Assembly (NCBI GenBank): GCA_051715425.1 | Contig: JBPXJS010000045.1 | Span: forward strand, 14,366-78,365 | From: JAJTFA01 sp051715425 | GTDB taxonomy: Bacteria; Bacteroidota; Bacteroidia; UKL13-3 | Direction: 5' to 3' | DNA: 64,000 bases | Part shown: piece by piece, positions 53,543 to 64,000 of the stretch | Layout of the letters: each line of letters starts with the position of its first letter | Position numbering within the stretch: position 1 is the stretch's first letter | Notes under the pieces: model-generated | Seen by the model: only the letters and a program-made list of their open reading frames with translations | What the model was told of the DNA's origin: nothing | Databases searched by the model: none | Made by a program: the position numbers and the translations under genes

Positions 53543-54460
53543 TTATACAGTTGCCGGAGTATTTCTTGGCAATTGGCTAAACTGATCAGCAACTACCAAT
53601 TCTTTACTTCCGGGAGTATACTTATAAAAACCTTCACCTGATTTCACACCAAGGTTACCCGAGGTTACCATATTTACCAGTAAAGGGCATGGAGCATATT
53701 TAGGGTTTCCAAATCCATCGTGTAGCACATTCATAATGGCCAGGCACACATCAAGTCCAATAAAGTCAGCCAGTTGAAGCGGGCCCATTGGGTGTGCCAT
53801 TCCAAGTTTCATCACGGTATCAATCTCTATTACATCGCCAACACCCTCATGCAGGGAGATAATGGCTTCATTAATCATTGGCATTAAAATGCGGTTGGCA
53901 ATAAATCCAGGGTAATCGTTTGATTCAGCCGGAACTTTGTTAACGGCTTTTGAAAGAGCCATAATATCTGCAGTTACCTGTTTATCAGTTTTATAACCAT
54001 TAATTACTTCCACCAGTTTCATTACCGGAACGGGGTTCATAAAGTGCATACCAATTACTTTTCCAGGGCGTTTGGTTACCGAAGCAATTTTGGTAATAGA
54101 AATAGAAGAGGTATTGGATGCCAGCACACAATCAGCAGGAGCAATTGCATCAAGCTGACGGAAAATATCCAGTTTAATGGCCATGTTTTCTGTAGCTGCT
54201 TCTATTACCAGATCTGCCTTGGCGGCACCATCTTCAAGCCTGGAAAAGGTGGTAATATTGCTCAAAGTAGTGACTTTGCCTTCTTCCGTAAGTGAACCTT
54301 TAGCCACCTGGCGATCAAGATTTTTTGCAATGGTATTTAATGCTTTTTGCAGGGCTGCCTCGCTAATATCAACAAGAGAAACGGCATATCCGTGCTGGGC
54401 AAATACATGGGCAATACCGTTTCCCATGGTACCTGATCCGATAACTGTAATGTTTTTCAT
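53543..54460 (-). CDS. 3-hydroxybutyryl-CoA dehydrogenase
   Basis: 305 residues: NAD-binding Rossmann start GSGTMGNGIAHVFAQ, catalytic-histidine segment GMHFMNPVPVM, and C-terminal GMAHPMGPLQLADFIGLD. It interconverts acetoacetyl-CoA and 3-hydroxybutyryl-CoA with NAD(P)H in fatty acid or butanoate metabolism. Cytoplasmic. A well-formed promoter precedes it and a terminator follows, so it appears to be a single-gene unit. Confidence 0.95.
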   Translation of the reverse strand: MKNITVIGSGTMGNGIAHVFAQHGYAVSLVDISEAALQKALNTIAKNLDRQVAKGSLTEEGKVTTLSNITTFSRLEDGAAKADLVIEAATENMAIKLDIFRQLDAIAPADCVLASNTSSISITKIASVTKRPGKVIGMHFMNPVPVMKLVEVINGYKTDKQVTADIMALSKAVNKVPAESNDYPGFIANRILMPMINEAIISLHEGVGDVIEIDTVMKLGMAHPMGPLQLADFIGLDVCLAIMNVLHDGFGNPKYAPCPLLVNMVTSGNLGVKSGEGFYKYTPGSKELVVADQFSQLPRNTPATV

Positions 54461-54487
54461 TTATTCAGTAGTTAAAAATAGTTGCGG

Positions 54488-54517
54488 CAAATGTAGAAAA
54501 GCAACTGACTTATCAAA
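54488..54517 (-). promoter_or_regulatory. Promoter for 3-hydroxybutyryl-CoA dehydrogenase (TTTG-N18-TACATTTG)
   Basis: TTTG (54514-54517) and TACATTTG (54488-54495) on the minus strand are 18 nt apart; the ATG at 54460 is 27 nt further on. Confidence 0.6.
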
Positions 54518-54555
54518 AAAAGAATCTTTCCCCAACAGCAAAAACAAAAATAAAA

Positions 54556-54563
54556 TACATTTG
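54556..54563 (+). promoter_or_regulatory. -7 box TACATTTG before the M43 protease gene
   Basis: Exact TAnnTTTG match 15 nt before the ATG at 54579. Confidence 0.4.
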
Positions 54564-54578
54564 CTTTACAATACACCA

Positions 54579-55955
54579 ATGAAATACAAACTTTTAACCC
54601 TTGTGTTTGCTCTGCTTAGCTTGCAGGTTTATTCACAAAACCAATCTTTCTGTGATGCTTTTTTTACACCAGAACAAAAACAGTGGCTGAAGCAGTTTCA
54701 ACAGAAAGGTGATTTCAGCATACCCCAGCGCAAATCCAAGATATTTATTCCCATAAAAGCCCATATTGTTGGTACTTCGGAAGGAAAGTCTTATTACCCT
54801 GCAGCTTATTTATTGGATGCTATTTGCAATATAAACGAGGATTTCGCTTTTATAGGATTTCATTTTTACCTTAAGGGAGATATTAATTATATTAACAATA
54901 CCAGCCTGTTCAATTTTACCTACGAAACCTACTGGCAATACACCGGTTCAGAGGAAGACCCTGATGCGTTGAATATCTTTTTTGTAAACAGCACCCCGGG
55001 GTTTTGTGGTGTATACATGGGTGGTGATGATATTGTGGTGATAAAAAATGATTGTCAGCGCCCGGGAGGTAATACCCTGACCCATGAACTTGGACATTTT
55101 TTTAGCCTGCCGCATACCTTTAGTGGATGGGAAAACGGCAATACACCACCTGAAAGCATGAGGGAACTAAAGAACGGCAGCAATTGCTCTTTTACAGGGG
55201 ATGGTTTTTGTGATACGGAGCCGGATTATGTTGCTACCCGCTGGAATTGTCCACTTGGGCCATTGCTTACCGATCCAAATGGTGAAACCTTCAGGCCGGA
55301 TGGTACCTTGTATATGAGCTACGCAGATGATGCCTGTATGAACCGTTTTAGCAATGAGCAATTTGCGGCTATGGTGACCAATCGGCAATCAAGAGGGCTG
55401 GAGGGAACTCCTCTTTCTTATGATACACTGGGCAGTGTAACTCAGGGTTCTCCCTCAGATAATGCATTTAATACACCTACCACGGGTTTACTATTTAACT
55501 GGAACAAGGTAAGCGGGGCTACCCACTATGAATTGCAGATTGTAAACGTTAGTGGTTTTAGCGTTCCCTTATTTGACTATGTGATTAAAGATACCTTTTT
55601 TTACGCTATAAACCTTCCTGCGGAAAGGGAACTGGAGTGGAGGGTAAAGGCCATAAAGCCGGGAAATACGTGTTCTCCATACAGTGAAATAAGGTCGTTT
55701 GCCACGGGAATAACCACAACAGGGTTAACAGAAACCACAAGTGAAAACCTGGCCATTTACCCTAACCCGGTAAAGAGGGGCGAAATAGTTTCGTTGCGAG
55801 GATATGATCAAGAAGATTGTACCATTTATGATATCAATGGAAGAGTGGTATTCAATGAGTCACCACTTACTTTTCAAACTCCGGGCATATACCTCATCAG
55901 GTTTGAAAAATCAGGAGACGCGCCTGTTTTCAAAAAGCTTCTGGTTATAGAATAA
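54579..55955 (+). CDS. Secreted M43-type metalloprotease with T9SS sorting domain
   Basis: 458 residues. Signal peptide MKYKLLTLVFALLSLQVYSQ; a zinc site H169-E-L-G-H173-x5-H179 (HELGHFFSLPH), close to the pappalysin motif HExxHxxGxxH with Ser where Gly is usual; a Met-turn-like region LYMSYADDACM follows. Near 290-380 is a fibronectin-like module, then a T9SS type-A domain (LAIYPNPVKRGEIVSL, YDINGRVVF). It is expected to be an exported zinc protease. ATG 54579 is preferred over the 54177 frame, which would remove the signal peptide from the N-terminus. Convergent with the M1 gene, 1 nt apart. Confidence 0.85.
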   Translation: MKYKLLTLVFALLSLQVYSQNQSFCDAFFTPEQKQWLKQFQQKGDFSIPQRKSKIFIPIKAHIVGTSEGKSYYPAAYLLDAICNINEDFAFIGFHFYLKGDINYINNTSLFNFTYETYWQYTGSEEDPDALNIFFVNSTPGFCGVYMGGDDIVVIKNDCQRPGGNTLTHELGHFFSLPHTFSGWENGNTPPESMRELKNGSNCSFTGDGFCDTEPDYVATRWNCPLGPLLTDPNGETFRPDGTLYMSYADDACMNRFSNEQFAAMVTNRQSRGLEGTPLSYDTLGSVTQGSPSDNAFNTPTTGLLFNWNKVSGATHYELQIVNVSGFSVPLFDYVIKDTFFYAINLPAERELEWRVKAIKPGNTCSPYSEIRSFATGITTTGLTETTSENLAIYPNPVKRGEIVSLRGYDQEDCTIYDINGRVVFNESPLTFQTPGIYLIRFEKSGDAPVFKKLLVIE

Positions 55956-55956
55956 A

Positions 55957-58329
55957 TCAACGAATAATGACCACCTGGTGGCTTTCTGTATAGGTTCCAC
56001 TGGTTATGGTTAATGTATACACTCCTTTAGAAAGCTGGCTTATATCAAGCGTTTGCTCACTGGTTTCTCCTTTTTTGTATATTACGGGTACCCCTTTGTT
56101 ATCAAACAGATGCAAGGCAGTTATTTCTTTTTGAGAAAGAGCCGTAATGGTTAAAAACGATTGGGCAGGGTTAGGGGCAATACGAAAAGCTTTTTTAGCT
56201 CTTTGCTTTAATGGAACAGCCTCAACTGAAGCAAGGTTTTTATTATATGCAGCAAAGGTATATTCACCTTGTTTCAGGTCTTTTACCCAAAATCGCCCGA
56301 TCTTATCGGTTACTGTTGCCCCGGTTTGTTTAAGGGCTGTGGGGTCGGCAACTATTTCCCAGGTGCTTTCCGGGGTAGGTCGCCAAAGCAAAACAAGGCT
56401 GTCTTCAGTGCTTCCTATTAATGTATGATCCAGGTGGCCACCACTTGCCGGTGTTGATCCATCATAGTTTAAAAATGCTTCGGCCTTAAATCCGGCAGGC
56501 CATATTCCACTCACTTTCCAGTGACGGTAATTGGAAACATATAAACCCGGAATGGTATTATATCCCTGATCTGCGCGTGTCCAGAAATGTTCTATATGAA
56601 CAATTGGTTTTGTGCCTGAAGGGATAGTAAGGTTGGTTAAATTCATCAGGGCATCAGGATATGTTTTTAGGCCGGTACTGAGCAATGTATCAATAACCTG
56701 AGTTACGCCATCTGCTATTTGTTCTTCCTGATCAATAACTACCAAGGCCGGATTAAAAGGCAGGTTAAACGAAAACTCCTCGGCATTTGCTCCGTTTCCT
56801 GTAAATATTACATTGCGTTTAATGGCCATCGTTTCATTCCCAAAAGTAAAGGTGAGCGGAACATTTTTAAACAGGGCAGGAGCAGCTTTTAATAATTGGT
56901 ATACCTTTAGTTTTATTTCCCAGTTAGATCCCGCCTGATTGCGTGTTACAGAGCTGATTTTAAAAGCCGGAAACCCGGGGTTTAGTATCCAGTTATCGAA
57001 AAATGCCTGTACCATATTGGTATCAGCATATTGCTTAAATTCATTAATTAAATCAGTTGTAGAAACATCCTTGAAAGCATATTTATTGAGGTAAGATTTA
57101 CAAGCGTTAAAAAAAGGCGTATCACCCATATAGGTGCGCAGGTTATGCATCATTAATGCCCCTTTTTTGTAAACATGATCTCCGTAGGTAAATTGGTGTG
57201 GAACTCCTTCTACAGCCCTGTATCCACTGTCACGTATATGTGCATTTCTCTGCACATAGAGGTTGTTTTCTTTAATTTCATTACGGTATGCTGATTTGCT
57301 GTATGCAAATTCGAGAAAAAGAGACTCGCAATAACTTGCCCAGCCTTCATTAAGCCACATATCTTCTGCCGTGCGGCATGTTGCAAGATCGCCCCACCAG
57401 TGATGTGATAATTCATGAGCCATCAGGGTTTCATTATCAAGCGCACCGTTTATGGCGTATAATGGATAAGCAATATTGGTGGCATGCTCCATAGCACCTG
57501 CATTAAACGGAACACCAACAAAACCTACCCGGTCAAACCGATAGGGGCCAAATAATTGAACAAAAGTTTCATAAGCTTTTTTAAGGTTGGTGAAAGAAAT
57601 TTTAAGATTCGCTGTATCCTTTGCTTCGGCAGCCAGATAGGTGGTAACCGGCATTTGAGAAGTTTGGTTAACCAAACTGTATTTACCAACAGCAACCGAG
57701 ATCAGATAAGAGGGAACTGCCTGATTCAGTTGCCAGTGCCAGGTAACAGAACCATCAGGGTTTATTGTTTCAGGAGCTGGCAGCCCGCCACAAATGGCCC
57801 GGTAGCCACTATCTGTGGTGATATGGCAATCTGCCGTGGAGCGGGTTATAAAATTATCGTAGCATGGAAACCAGCAACGACCAAAATTATGTGGGTTGGC
57901 ATCAAACCCAACGCCCATATTAAATGCATAATTACCTGTGAAATAAAACCCACCCCAACGAGCATCAGTAGCGGGCTGGCCGGAATATAGAACCGTAATA
58001 ATAGCAGAATCGCCTTTTGCTAAAGCGTGCTTAAATGCCACGAATAACTTATTACCGTTGTATTCATAGTTGGTTAAGCTATCATTAAATTTAACCTCCT
58101 GAATTTGCATATTTAACAGGTCAAACATGGCATAATTTAGTTGATTCACTTTTGAGCGTAGTTTGATGGAAGTATATCCTGTCAAATTTTTTTGACTCAG
58201 GTTTTTGATGGAAAGGTTGATATGATAGTTTATAACCTCACTGGAATCGATTCTGGTATCGTTGGTTGCGTACGAACTGCAATAGATAAAAATTAAGAAA
58301 ATATTTAGGAAGCAAACATTCTTTAACAT
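55957..58329 (-). CDS. Secreted M1-family aminopeptidase with T9SS sorting domain
   Basis: 790 residues with a signal peptide near MLKNVCFLNIFLIFIYCSSYA. The zinc site is H305-E-L-S-H309-HWWGD with E328 in LNEGWA, the normal M1 pair. The substrate-binding GAMEN motif is present as GAMEH. The C-terminus is a T9SS type-A domain (FRIAPNPAQSFLTI, LHLFDNKGVPV, LSKGVYTLTI). It likely cleaves N-terminal residues from peptides outside the cell. It is convergent with the M43 protease gene; the two may act together on protein substrates (inference). Confidence 0.9.
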   Translation of the reverse strand: MLKNVCFLNIFLIFIYCSSYATNDTRIDSSEVINYHINLSIKNLSQKNLTGYTSIKLRSKVNQLNYAMFDLLNMQIQEVKFNDSLTNYEYNGNKLFVAFKHALAKGDSAIITVLYSGQPATDARWGGFYFTGNYAFNMGVGFDANPHNFGRCWFPCYDNFITRSTADCHITTDSGYRAICGGLPAPETINPDGSVTWHWQLNQAVPSYLISVAVGKYSLVNQTSQMPVTTYLAAEAKDTANLKISFTNLKKAYETFVQLFGPYRFDRVGFVGVPFNAGAMEHATNIAYPLYAINGALDNETLMAHELSHHWWGDLATCRTAEDMWLNEGWASYCESLFLEFAYSKSAYRNEIKENNLYVQRNAHIRDSGYRAVEGVPHQFTYGDHVYKKGALMMHNLRTYMGDTPFFNACKSYLNKYAFKDVSTTDLINEFKQYADTNMVQAFFDNWILNPGFPAFKISSVTRNQAGSNWEIKLKVYQLLKAAPALFKNVPLTFTFGNETMAIKRNVIFTGNGANAEEFSFNLPFNPALVVIDQEEQIADGVTQVIDTLLSTGLKTYPDALMNLTNLTIPSGTKPIVHIEHFWTRADQGYNTIPGLYVSNYRHWKVSGIWPAGFKAEAFLNYDGSTPASGGHLDHTLIGSTEDSLVLLWRPTPESTWEIVADPTALKQTGATVTDKIGRFWVKDLKQGEYTFAAYNKNLASVEAVPLKQRAKKAFRIAPNPAQSFLTITALSQKEITALHLFDNKGVPVIYKKGETSEQTLDISQLSKGVYTLTITSGTYTESHQVVIIR

Positions 58330-58440
58330 GGTAAAAAGTTGGGCTTAAAAAAATCTTAAATTATTAAATTTAAAATTGCAAAATAACTCTTTTGCCTTAA
58401 TTTCCGCAGCCATTTCTTAATTGCGACATTACTTATTATA

Positions 58441-61400
58441 TGAAACGAATACTACTAATTCTTATCCTATCTGTATGCGTCTATACAGGTAACAACCTTA
58501 CTGCACAAAACATAAATAATTATGCTTTCAGTACAGGTACAACAGGTTCACTAACCCGCTCTGACGGAAGTTTAATTGATGACATTGATATGACTGTTGG
58601 AACCACTGTATTACTTGGTGGCAGTCAATCTAATTCTCAGTCTGCTCTATTTACCATTGGATTTGACTTTTTTGTGCATGGTACACGACAGACCCAATTT
58701 AATGTAACCAGCAATGGTTGGGTTGGAGTAGGAACTTTTGCAAATCCGGGTATTGGCTGGCTTGCAGCAACAGGGGTAAAGCTAGCCCCTTTTCTTGGTA
58801 GCAGTGCCACTATGATTGGAACAAGTTCTATTGGCAGGGTGCATTACCGTGTTTTTGGTACCGCACCAAGCCGTATTTGCGTAATAGAGTTTTTGCGTAT
58901 GTCGGTTAATGCTTCTGTACTTGATGATACTACCACGTTTCAGGTAAGGCTTTATGAAAGCAACGGAGAAATTGAATACGTTTACGGTAGAATGGCCGTT
59001 ACTTTTGGAGCACCGGTAAGTATGTATGTTGGTTTCCAGGTAACCAACCTGCTTTATCAAAGCGTAGATGTTGATACCCACACCAGCTCAACAACAACAT
59101 CAACTTTAAATACCTTTAGCACCACAGGGTACATCAACCAATTGCATAATTTCACAAATGGATCAAGGCGTTATTACCGATGGATTCCCTCGCCCCCAAC
59201 AGATCCTACAAACTTTAATGTTACTGCTTCAACCAATAACTCAATGACCCTGCAGTGGCTTGACGCAACAAACGAGATCGGATATGCCCTATACCGGTCA
59301 ACAGACGGAATAAACTACACATTTGTAAGCAATCTGGGTGCAAACACAGTATTTTCTTTTCAAACAGGGTTAACACCAAACACCACTTACTACTGGCGTT
59401 TATATGCAATTAAGGAAAGTATAGGCAGTTCTCAGGACGCATCGGGAAATACCCTGCCACCAAATAAAATTGTAACCGCAAGTTCAGGTGCATGGAATAG
59501 CGCAAGTACCTGGGTGGGGGGGATTGCCCCAAGTGTATCAGATAGTGTGGAAATACTTACCGGACATACGGTAACTATAACTCCCGGAGCTCAGGCCGGT
59601 GTGCTTGAGGTAAACGGTAATCTCCAGTTTCAGGCAACAACTGCCAGCTTAACAGTGTTGAGCAATATTATTGTTTATTCAGGGGGTAGTCTTAATGCCG
59701 GAACGGGTACCGCTACTAATCACACATTAACGTTAGGCTCAACAAATACCACAGTGGTTTCCAGCAATCTTATTGTTGATGGAACATTTGATATGAATAC
59801 CAGTGCCCAGGTAACTGTTAGCTTTGCAGGAAGTTTAGATGCAACAGTAAGCGGGAGCGGAGCAACGTGTGAGTTTGCATCTGTTACAGTAAATAAAGGA
59901 ACCACACAAACAGGCGCCACATTAGATATTACGCGTATTATCACCATGGCAGCCCCAACAACTGCCAGCCGGTTAAACGTGAATAACGGTACTTTAAAGC
60001 TCTCAAGTGCATCTGTTATTACACCATTCCCGGGCAACCAGGGTTTTACTTTTGTAAATGCAACAGGAAGGTTCTGGTTAAATCATGCATCAGCTCAGGT
60101 TCTTACCTCCAGCGCATCGGGCGGTTTTTTTTATCAGGTTCTAGGTGAAGTAAGGGTTGATGCAGGAACCTTAACTATTGGTACTGGTGCTTTTCAGGGA
60201 TTTGGAAGCACCAATTCCATATGGCGCATCAATGGCGGAACGATTAATATAGGAGGAAGTTTTCAGCTTACCAGTGCTGCCACCAGCTCTCTTATTATGA
60301 CAGGTGGTAATTTAAATATCGATCCACAAGGTTTAGCCAATCTGGCTGTAGCTACCACGCTCTTTAATATTCCATCTGGTGCCGGATTAGATTTATCAGG
60401 CGGTAATATCACTATTGTTGATCCACATAATACATCAAATGGTACAGCTGCGTTTATTGCTGCAGGCGGTACAAAAAATATCACCGGAGGCAAATTTATT
60501 TTGGGTAATGGTGTATCCACATCGGCCAGTGGTGGGGGCAATACTTCAGGTTTTGGACTTAATATAGGTGTGCCTCTTTATACCCTTGAACTGGATAACC
60601 GCATAAATGGTTCAAATACACGTATGGTTCGCTTATTAGCAAATCTAACTGTATCTAATTTGCTTGAATTAAAAGCCAACAGCTATTTGTTTTTAGGATC
60701 AACCAATACAGGAGCTACTCTTTCCGTTGAAGGCAATATTATTAACGGAGGAGCAATTGCCTCAACTGAGCCTGCCGGATCACAATCCATAGGTACACTT
60801 GCATTTACCGGCAGTTCAGGTACACAAACCCTGTCCGGTAACGGTTCTACAGCCAATGCCAACATTTTAGTTATTAACAACACCGGTTCTGGTGTTCAAT
60901 TTACCAATACCAATGCCATTAGCTTCGGCAGGGTAAATCTTGTTTCAGGGTCGTTTAATACCGGTGCTAATTTTACAATAGGATACACCGGAAGACCTGG
61001 TGTTGTCCAATTTGGAGGAGCAAGCGAATCAATAGCTTCTGGTTCTTTCACTTCAATACCAACTTATTTTGGTAATCCCGGATTTATTTACGGGCCAACT
61101 TCAAGTACATGCACAATAGGTGCATTTAATGAAATTGGTGCTGGTGGAGCTAACTTAAGTTCATTAGGAGTAAATGATGCTGAAGGCGTGACCGCAGGCA
61201 GAAATATTTTGGTTACAGACCTTACTCTTGCTGGCGGTAACCTGAACATGGCTTCAAATACCCTTACTATTGGTACAGGTGCAGCAGCAGCAGGAACATT
61301 AACCAGAACAAGTGGTTTTGTAAGTTTAACCACAGGTAGCTTTACCCGCTGGTTTGCAACCGGATCAGGTCCTGTTTTAGGATATGCCAACGGATTTCCA

Positions 61401-64000
61401 ATACAAAGTGGTTCATATGAAAGAAGTGTACAAATTGGTTCAAGTGTTGCACTTACTACCGGTGGTACCATTACGGTACAGCATACAGCTTCAAACGGCT
61501 ATACAGATATAAGCCCAACATTTAATGATGCTTCTATTATCATTGACAGAAGGAGCAATAGTGCGTGGACATTGGCATCATCAGGCCTGAATGCAGGTGC
61601 AGGTTCTCTTACCGTTAAACTCATTGCTCAGGGGCTGGGTGCAGTAACCAATCCATCCGAACTAAGGTTTATCAGAAACAATAACGGAACAAATGGAACT
61701 TCTATAAACGGTTCAGGTACCAATCTTATTCCTGAAGTGAGCAGGGCATTTAATCAAACAGAAATTACCGGTGGTCAGTTAACTGATACTTATTATTTTG
61801 GAGCCAGTTCTTCCACCAATCCATTATCACCGGTTGTAATTGCCGTGGCAAATGGCAGCTGGGGCGATGCTTCAACCTGGGATATCAGCGCGGTTCCTTC
61901 ATCTTCTAACAGTGTAATTATACCTTCAAGCATCACTGTGACTATGCCAACAGGAACAGCATATGGTTGTAACGATTTGACTATTTCTTCGGGAGGTGTG
62001 CTTACCGCAAATAACAATACATTAAATATTGGCGGATCATTAACTTTAAGTGGTGCACTTAATGTTGGAGGTGGAACGGTAAATATTGCAGGGATATCAA
62101 CAGGAGGATTAACCGTATCTGCAACAACAGGCAGCCTCAATGTTTCTTCAGGTATACTCTCTCTGGGACAAAGCGGTGGAGGTAACCGTACCTTAAACCT
62201 GTTGGGTAGTTTAACCGTTAGTGGTGGCACTTTAAATATTAATGGTAATTTTATTGTAGCCAGCGGATCAGCCTTTACCCAATCAGGTGGAGATATTAAT
62301 GTGGATCCTACTACCACACTTCCTTTAAACAGTGTGGCTTCGGGTACCCACAATGTGGTAATCAATACCAATAACGTAAATTGTTCAGCAGGTACGCTAA
62401 CCATTGTAGATCCGCCACACGCTACCTACGGTGCAAATTCAACCATGTCGCTGCGTATTACCGCATCAGCATCTACAAGCTGTTTTTCCGGTACACATAC
62501 CATAAGAATGGGTGATGGGGTGAGTACAACTTCAGGTAACTCAAACGGATTTACTATAGATACAAAAAGATCCGGTGTATTGCCAATTAGAAACCTTGAA
62601 GTTAACGGTGGTGCAACCAGCGGAAGGTGGACTTCTACCTCTTTTAACTCAGGAAGTTTTGGAACACATATCATGGGTAACCTTACCATCAATACAGGAT
62701 CAGAGTTCAGACATACCACCAATTGCCAACTGGCCATAGGTGGTAATATAATAAATAATGGCACCATGAGTACACAATGGCCGCTTACCTTAGGTGGTAT
62801 CGGTTATTTTATTACCAATACCCAGGATATTGGTGGTACAGGAACTTTTAGAAATTCAACCACTTCTCCAACTGCATCTTTTGCTACTGTAACTTTATCA
62901 AACGGAACAGGACTTACTTTCAGCGGAAGCAATCAGGCATATTCTTTTTCTGGTGTGCTTACCATTGGAGCATTAAACATAACCACCAATAATAACAGTG
63001 TGGTACTTACCGCAACCGGATCTTTATCAAGAACAACCGGTTATATTATTGGTAAATTAGGATTAAACTTTGCGGTTGGATCTTCAGTTAGCAAAACTTT
63101 TGATATCGGCACATCTGCTAATCATTTGCCTGTAACTATTACTTATCCATCTGTTACTTCAGCAGGTATTTTCACTGCTGGTATTAATAATGGAGATCAG
63201 GCACAAATTGCTACATCATGTTTTGATGCAAGCAAAACCATAAACAGGAACTGGTATTTGAACGGTGCTTTATCGCCAGTTTCATTTAATGCCACATTAA
63301 ACTACCTTGCCGGTGATGCTGATGTTGCTTTAACTCCATCCAATGCAAGAGCACAAATTTATACCGGTTCTGCATGGAGCTCAGGATTTACAGGAACAGT
63401 AGGAGCTACCACAGCCACATTTAATGGACTAACCACGGGCGGTGATTTACAAATCGGTGAATTCGCACCCGTTACCGTTTCAGTGAGTATTGCTGCAAGT
63501 GCAACCACTATTTGTCCTTCCACCAATGTAACTTTTACAGCTACCCCAACCAATGGTGGCTCAAGCCCTACCTACCTGTGGAAGAAAAATGGTTCATCAG
63601 TTGGAACAAATAGCAACACTTATTCTGATAATGGCTTAAACAATAATGACCAGATCACTTGCGACCTTACATCGAACAGTCCATGTGCCATAACACCAAC
63701 AGCAACATCCAATACAGTTACCATGACCGTTACACCTGCATCAGTTGGTGGTGCCGTAAGCGGAGGTACAACTATCTGTTCAGGCTCTACAAGTGCATCA
63801 TTGAGTTTAAGCGGCCAAACAGGTAGTGTAGTAAGATGGGAAAGTTCAGTATCACCATTCAGCACCTGGACAACAATTGCCAATACAACAACTTCATATA
63901 CTTCAGGAGCCTTAACCCAAACCACCCAGTTCAGGGCAGTAGTACAAAGCGGTTCATGTACAGAAGCCACTTCATCAGCAACCACGGTTACAGTTGATGC
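58441..64000 (+). CDS. Giant surface protein, 5' part only
   Basis: An open frame of at least 1853 residues, running past the window end. Signal peptide MKRILLILILSVCVYTG. A lectin/adhesin-like domain fills about 20-240, and an Fn3-type module (NVTASTNNSMTLQWLDATNE) about 255-335. Two modules start GAWNSASTWVGGIAPS (about 347) and GSWGDASTWDISAVPS (about 1138), each followed by beta-helix-like repeats rich in Gly/Thr/Asn. From about 1680 an Ig/PKD-type domain begins (TICPSTNVTFTATPTNGGSSPTY). It looks like a secreted adhesin; a C-terminal sorting domain would lie outside the window. Confidence 0.85.

Noticed and set aside
54177..54578. Upstream 134-codon extension of the M43 protease
   Set aside because: It is antisense to 3-hydroxybutyryl-CoA dehydrogenase and would bury the signal peptide.
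59720..63985. A chain of long minus-strand ORFs within the giant adhesin
   Set aside because: Their protein text is Pro/Val/Ala-rich and lacks any start context; they are antisense shadows of Thr/Gly/Asn-rich codons in a convincing plus-strand gene.

Overview
The window reads as ordinary chromosome of a Bacteroidota (Bacteroidetes) bacterium. Supporting signs are several exported proteins with type IX secretion system (T9SS) C-terminal sorting domains, a PorX-type receiver-PglZ regulator, the fused LpxC-FabZ protein, a DUF4290 protein, a gliding-motility-type C-terminal domain, and promoters of the TTTG / TAnnTTTG type with weak Shine-Dalgarno sequences. I infer the phylum with confidence but not the genus.

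Layout. 1-9.3 kb: an exported thioredoxin-like protein (minus), then a plus-strand series of a tandem D-Ala-D-Ala ligase fusion, a PASTA protein, a T9SS cargo protein, a rhodanese and a seven-haem cytochrome with TPRs. 9.3-17.1 kb: accessory stretch with an unknown AT-rich secreted protein, a Crp/Fnr regulator, a SRPBCC protein, a repeat-bearing intergenic region, a large KAP-type P-loop NTPase whose frame is interrupted by one TGA, and tRNA-Lys(UUU). 17.2-26.7 kb: PorX, an HD hydrolase, then lipid A genes (lpxD, lpxC/fabZ, lpxA, an ABC ATPase, convergent lpxB), a coiled-coil membrane protein and a LOG-family protein. 26.7-36.9 kb: a T9SS type-B surface protein, DUF4290, leuS (with a base-composition mosaic inside its editing/insertion region), rnhA, GNAT, a small exported protein and folC. 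37.1-49.5 kb: a hybrid histidine kinase, a DUF1801/YdeI-like protein, a three-gene minus-strand operon (TPR/MORN giant plus two DUF3857 transglutaminase-like proteins), and an ABC-F ATPase. 49.6-52.7 kb: a complete mobile element. 52.9-64 kb: an XRE-type regulator, 3-hydroxybutyryl-CoA dehydrogenase, two secreted peptidases (M43 and M1) and the start of a giant surface protein that runs off the window.

The most striking item is the 3129-bp element at 49608-52736. It has perfect 23-bp terminal inverted repeats and a perfect 8-bp target duplication (TAATTAAT). It carries an IS1595-type (ISXO2-like) transposase and cargo: a HicBA-like pair, a 41-residue basic protein, and a VapB45/VapC45-like (DUF433/DUF5615) pair. 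It is a transposon with two apparent toxin-antitoxin modules.

Other points of interest are the KAP NTPase split by a single in-frame stop beside a tRNA, the leuS mosaic, the tandem Ddl fusion with complementary active-site departures, and the active/degenerate transglutaminase pair next to the MORN giant. How genes work together: PorX is a known regulator of T9SS, and at least five exported proteins here carry T9SS-type sorting domains or look like T9SS cargo; the lpx cluster gives the first steps of lipid A synthesis together with FabZ.
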